Part shown: positions 61,112-64,000 of the stretch, one piece after another
How positions within the stretch are numbered: position 1 is the stretch's first letter
How the letters are laid out: each line of letters opens with the position of its first letter
Origin: PALSA-1296 sp038210275
GTDB taxonomy: Bacteria > Bacteroidota > Ignavibacteria > Palsa-1295
Reading direction: 5' to 3'
NCBI GenBank assembly: GCA_038210275.1
Contig: JBBQWV010000014.1
Location: forward strand, 1 to 64,000
DNA: 64,000 bases
The notes under the pieces: model-generated
Told to the model about the DNA's origin: nothing
The model's input: only the letters and a program-made list of their open reading frames with translations
The model's database searches: none
Position numbers and translations under genes: made by a program

Positions 61112-62233
61112 ATGAAAAAATATTTTTCCATCCCCGTATTCTTTGGTGTTCTTTGTCAATTTTGCATTTTTGCTAATTCACTGTATTCACAGCAAAAGGA
61201 TTCGTCAAAGTCAATGGTATTTGTTGATTCAAAGACTTCTGAAAACTTGACGCCATCCGGACCACGTTTTGGAGGGATTGTAAGCGCCAACTTCGGAGCC
61301 TATAGCGGATTTCACGATATTGGACTTTATAGCTCGATTCTTCAGCCAAATTTGGGAATAGAGTTTCTTGCAGAGCCCGGAGGACCGTTAGGATTTCTTA
61401 TTGGAGCGCGGTTCGGGGTTTTGAGTAGCGTTACAACAGAAGTATCAGTAGGTTTGCGCGATCAGATTGCAACTCCTAACAGAGATATTAGACTCTTTGG
61501 TGATCTCAGTATAATTTTTTTCCATGATGCTGGATTCATCGGACCATACAAATATGGAGCACGTCTTGCATTCGGAGCGCGGACACTGGGAAATTTAGAT
61601 ATAGAATACCGGCTTGCAGGTGAGTGGAGAGGCAAGGGGTTTGATAGCATTGATGGGTATAGGTCACGAATGCTGTGGTGGGTAGGCGCAGAGGTGGGGA
61701 TCGGCTTCTCGCTCTTTAGAGTATCAAAACCACTGACCCGAAAAGATTCACTTCATGCAGCATTACAATATATTGCAAGCGGTGAAGAAATGGAAGATCT
61801 TGATTCGCAATCATCGGATGAGAGATTGGATCGTTGGCTTGACAGATTTTGGCGGATCAGAGATCTTACGCCCGATACAAAACTAAATGAAGCGCGGATC
61901 GAATATGAGAAAAGAGTCGAAGAGGCAAACAGAATATATTCTCATGGAAAGACTCTTGGCATACAGACCGATCCGGGAAGAGTATTAGCAATTTATGGAC
62001 AGCCTGATCTTATCGATGAAGATCACTCTGCATATAACGATCAGGAAAAGTATATACTTTGGATATATTACGGAAGACTTAAAACGTTTTCTTTCGCAAC
62101 ATTTTTGTTTGCGAATACATCGTCAACAAACAATTGGCAGCAAATATATTCGAATGTAGCCGGAGAACTTGGTGGGTATATTCCTGACGGACTTCCGAAA
62201 AGGTTACGAAGCAAGATAGAAAACACCCAATAA
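61112..62233 (+). CDS. exported GWxTD-type protein with barrel-like N-domain, within the atp operon
   Basis: 373 residues from ATG 61112, which begins the signal peptide (KKYFSIPVFFGVLCQFCIF...YSQ); an upstream frame to 61007 has no signal. Residues about 45-210 look like a beta-barrel (GGIVSANFGAYSGFHDIGLY, GFLIGARFGVLSSVTTEVSV). About 250-345 carry a GWxTD-like domain: RWLDRFWRIRDLTPDTKLNE, ARIEYEKRVEEANRIYSHGK, then LGIQTDPGRVLAIYGQPDLI, where GIQTD stands for GWxTD. GWxTD proteins are exported and of unknown role in FCB bacteria. It lies between atpA and atpG. Confidence 0.75.
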   Translation: MKKYFSIPVFFGVLCQFCIFANSLYSQQKDSSKSMVFVDSKTSENLTPSGPRFGGIVSANFGAYSGFHDIGLYSSILQPNLGIEFLAEPGGPLGFLIGARFGVLSSVTTEVSVGLRDQIATPNRDIRLFGDLSIIFFHDAGFIGPYKYGARLAFGARTLGNLDIEYRLAGEWRGKGFDSIDGYRSRMLWWVGAEVGIGFSLFRVSKPLTRKDSLHAALQYIASGEEMEDLDSQSSDERLDRWLDRFWRIRDLTPDTKLNEARIEYEKRVEEANRIYSHGKTLGIQTDPGRVLAIYGQPDLIDEDHSAYNDQEKYILWIYYGRLKTFSFATFLFANTSSTNNWQQIYSNVAGELGGYIPDGLPKRLRSKIENTQ

Positions 62234-62266
62234 GAATTTTAGTAGAAGTTCAGAAAAAGCGAGATT

Positions 62267-63178
62267 ATGGCAACACTAAGAGAGATACGCCGACGCATTT
62301 CAAGCGTCAAAGCAACATCGAAGATCACGCAGGCAATGAAGATGGTTGCTGCTGCAAAATTGCGTCGCGCTCAAGATGCGATGATCTCTGCACGTCCGTA
62401 TTCCCGTTCGCTTGATGCATTACTGAAAGATCTTCTCGCAAGTGCCGGTGATGAAATTGCACAGTCCCCAATACTTTTCGGAAGACATCTTGAAGATCCG
62501 AAAACTGAAAAAGTCCTTCTTATAATCGTTTCAAGTGATCGTGGACTTGCCGGGGCGTTCAATGCCAATATCATAAAATTTGCTGAAGCAAGAATTCGCG
62601 AAGTATATCCTGAGCATCTTGCATCCAAACGCCTCTCTTTAATTACTGTCGGCAGACGATGTACTGATTATTTCTCAAAAAGAGGTTATGATATTTTTGA
62701 GAAACATATCGGTATTTTTACAAAGCTTGATTTCTCAACTGCTAAAGCAGTAGCCGATAGAGCAACAGAGCTTTTCGGAAATGCAGATTTCGATAAGATT
62801 GAGTTGATCTACAACGAATTTAAGTCTGTTATCACTCAAAAGCAAACTGCCGACAGGCTTCTCCCTGTTCTCGACCGCAGTGCTCTTGGAAAGATGCCAA
62901 AAAGAGAGGCAAGTATTGAATATATTTACGAACCCGAACCTGCGGAAATCCTCAACGTCCTCGTTCCGCGCCAACTTGAAACTCAGGTTTGGAAATCATT
63001 GCTTGAGTCCAACGCTGCCGAACAAGGAGCAAGAATGACAGCAATGGATTCAGCGACAAAAAATGCGAAAGACCTTATCAGCGCATTGCAGCTATCCTAT
63101 AACAAAGCCCGCCAAGCCGCGATCACGAAGGAAATCCTCGAGATCGTCGGAGGAGCAGAAGCCCTCACGAAGGGATAA
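62267..63178 (+). CDS. atpG: ATP synthase subunit gamma
   Basis: 303 residues. The rotating central shaft. The N-terminal helix TLREIRRRISSVKATSKITQ, AMKMVAAAKLRRAQDAM and the SSDRGLAGAFNANI motif are conserved, as is the C-terminal helix (EQGARMTAMDSATKNAKDLI). Length slightly above E. coli (287). It ends the locus: no atpD or atpC follows in the remaining sequence. Confidence 0.95.
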   Translation: MATLREIRRRISSVKATSKITQAMKMVAAAKLRRAQDAMISARPYSRSLDALLKDLLASAGDEIAQSPILFGRHLEDPKTEKVLLIIVSSDRGLAGAFNANIIKFAEARIREVYPEHLASKRLSLITVGRRCTDYFSKRGYDIFEKHIGIFTKLDFSTAKAVADRATELFGNADFDKIELIYNEFKSVITQKQTADRLLPVLDRSALGKMPKREASIEYIYEPEPAEILNVLVPRQLETQVWKSLLESNAAEQGARMTAMDSATKNAKDLISALQLSYNKARQAAITKEILEIVGGAEALTKG

Positions 63179-63291
63179 TTACCTGAACAGTGTTCGGGGG
63201 ATTTGTAGGGATTCCGCAGATTATAGATTTACGTGTAACAAAACCAAAATCCCTGGGTTCTTTAAGTGAGTTCAATTCTACTTAAACAGTT

Positions 63292-64000
63292 ATGAAACAC
63301 ACATCTATTTTCTTTTTCGTTGTGAGCCTTCTTTTTTGCTCTAATTCGAATCTTTTCGCTCAGCAAAAACAAGTGCATATTTCTATCCCCAGTACAGGAG
63401 TTGATACCATTGATTATGGAGTAATATCAGCGATGTCCGGTGTGGAAGATTATAGTATTTGGATTCATAATCCAAAAAATGAGTCACTACAATATACGAT
63501 AGGATTGCCGGATACGAATGGGTTTACGACTGCTCCTGTACTTTGGTTTGCTGATAGCGGTTATATCGCAACAATAGCACCTAATGATTCCATTCGAGTC
63601 TATGCCATTTTGCTACCTAGTTTTTGGAAAACTACATTGTCATTGGATGGTACTTCGTTATTATGGGATGGTACTTCGGATCAAACACTCGATATTCACG
63701 TGGGAATACTAGCAAAGACATTAACGGATTTGCCTCAAAAATGGACAGAAGTAATTCATGATATAGTTTATGTTCACATACCTCTTGACCTTGATAAAGG
63801 AATTTCTCTTTATCAAAATCAATTAGTTTGGAATTCACTCTATGGAGAAGATTCTTTGTTTTATCCGCTCAATAGTATTTTGTATTCCAACGATCAGGAC
63901 TCTGAAGTGACGATTCAAAAGGTATTCATTCCTAAGGGAAGTTGTTTCTCAATCACTGGGTACTCCGATTCAAATTTTCCTGTGACGCTCCATAAGGGTG
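63292..64000 (+). CDS. secreted protein, N-terminal part (runs off right edge)
   Basis: From ATG 63292 the frame is open for 236 codons to the window end. Signal peptide MKHTSIFFFVVSLLFCSNSN...FAQ. The mature part (VHISIPSTGVDTIDYGVISA, YSIWIHNPKNESLQYTIGLP, SIRVYAILLPSFWKTTLSLD) resembles the Ig-like abnormal-spindle/choice-of-anchor modules, with the phrase D(T)IDYG typical of them. A T9SS tail cannot be checked here. It is the first gene after the ATP synthase cluster. Confidence 0.75.
   Translation, partial: MKHTSIFFFVVSLLFCSNSNLFAQQKQVHISIPSTGVDTIDYGVISAMSGVEDYSIWIHNPKNESLQYTIGLPDTNGFTTAPVLWFADSGYIATIAPNDSIRVYAILLPSFWKTTLSLDGTSLLWDGTSDQTLDIHVGILAKTLTDLPQKWTEVIHDIVYVHIPLDLDKGISLYQNQLVWNSLYGEDSLFYPLNSILYSNDQDSEVTIQKVFIPKGSCFSITGYSDSNFPVTLHKG

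Noticed and set aside
1..64000. CRISPR array or tRNA/rRNA gene
   Set aside because: The tandem heptads and actactaa units are too short and unspaced for CRISPR. No tRNA T-arm with acceptor pairing was found in the spacers, though a covariance search was not possible.

Overview
The window comes from a Gram-negative, KDO-containing bacterium of the Bacteroidota/Chlorobiota (FCB) side of the tree, plausibly near Kapabacteria or Ignavibacteria. The evidence is as follows. Several large secreted proteins end in type IX secretion (T9SS) type A sorting domains. The ATP synthase operon has a long signal-peptide-bearing subunit a, and atpD/atpC are not in the locus. There is a GWxTD-type protein, KDO and LptC genes, and few strong Shine-Dalgarno sites. 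A MiaE-like oxygen-dependent tRNA hydroxylase suggests exposure to oxygen. The phylum-level placement is inference.

Layout. 1-5.6 kb: edge of an aldo/keto reductase gene, an FkbM methyltransferase and two T9SS cargo proteins. 5.8-10.1 kb: a TPM-domain membrane protein, then comF, uvrB and a miaE-like gene on the minus strand. 10.4-17.3 kb: a 1503-residue surface protein and a BNR-repeat T9SS protein. 17.4-22.2 kb: an FMN enzyme, a YCF48-like protein and two glycosyltransferases (GT2, GT9). 22.3-25.1 kb: a lipoprotein and a UvrD/PcrA helicase. 25.1-26.5 kb: 1.4 kb with no intact gene, packed with interspersed repeats. 26.5-29.8 kb: the minus-strand set kdsA, unknown, kdsD, lptC, supplying and exporting LPS. 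30-35.2 kb: plsC, a lipoprotein, a ZIP transporter, a flippase, a GT4 and a secreted protein. 35.4-48.5 kb: aldehyde dehydrogenase, a PD40 lipoprotein, a solute-binding protein paired with a TPR-LuxR regulator, acyl-CoA dehydrogenase, three outer-membrane-like proteins, LemA and an AsmA-like giant. 48.6-53.8 kb: msrA, a secreted protein, and thrS-infC-rpmI. 54.9-63.2 kb: F-type ATP synthase operon atpZ-atpI-like-B-E-F-H-X-A-Y-G with two exported outsiders (X, Y). The right edge holds the start of another secreted protein.

The most unusual content is between the genes. At least five families of short repeats recur. The leading one has half-units of about 41 nt that fold into an outer stem and an inner hairpin. 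Copies differ by paired, compensatory base changes, so the fold itself appears conserved. Complete elements join two half-units head to head. One separated pair brackets 775 bp like terminal inverted repeats. Two exported-protein genes (the TPM protein and lptC) use an ATG that lies in the terminal sequence of this repeat. A second type, built from 7-nt tandem units, forms a hairpin that ends at the atpF start codon and recurs just before atpH. No tRNA, rRNA, CRISPR array, intact insertion sequence or prophage was seen.
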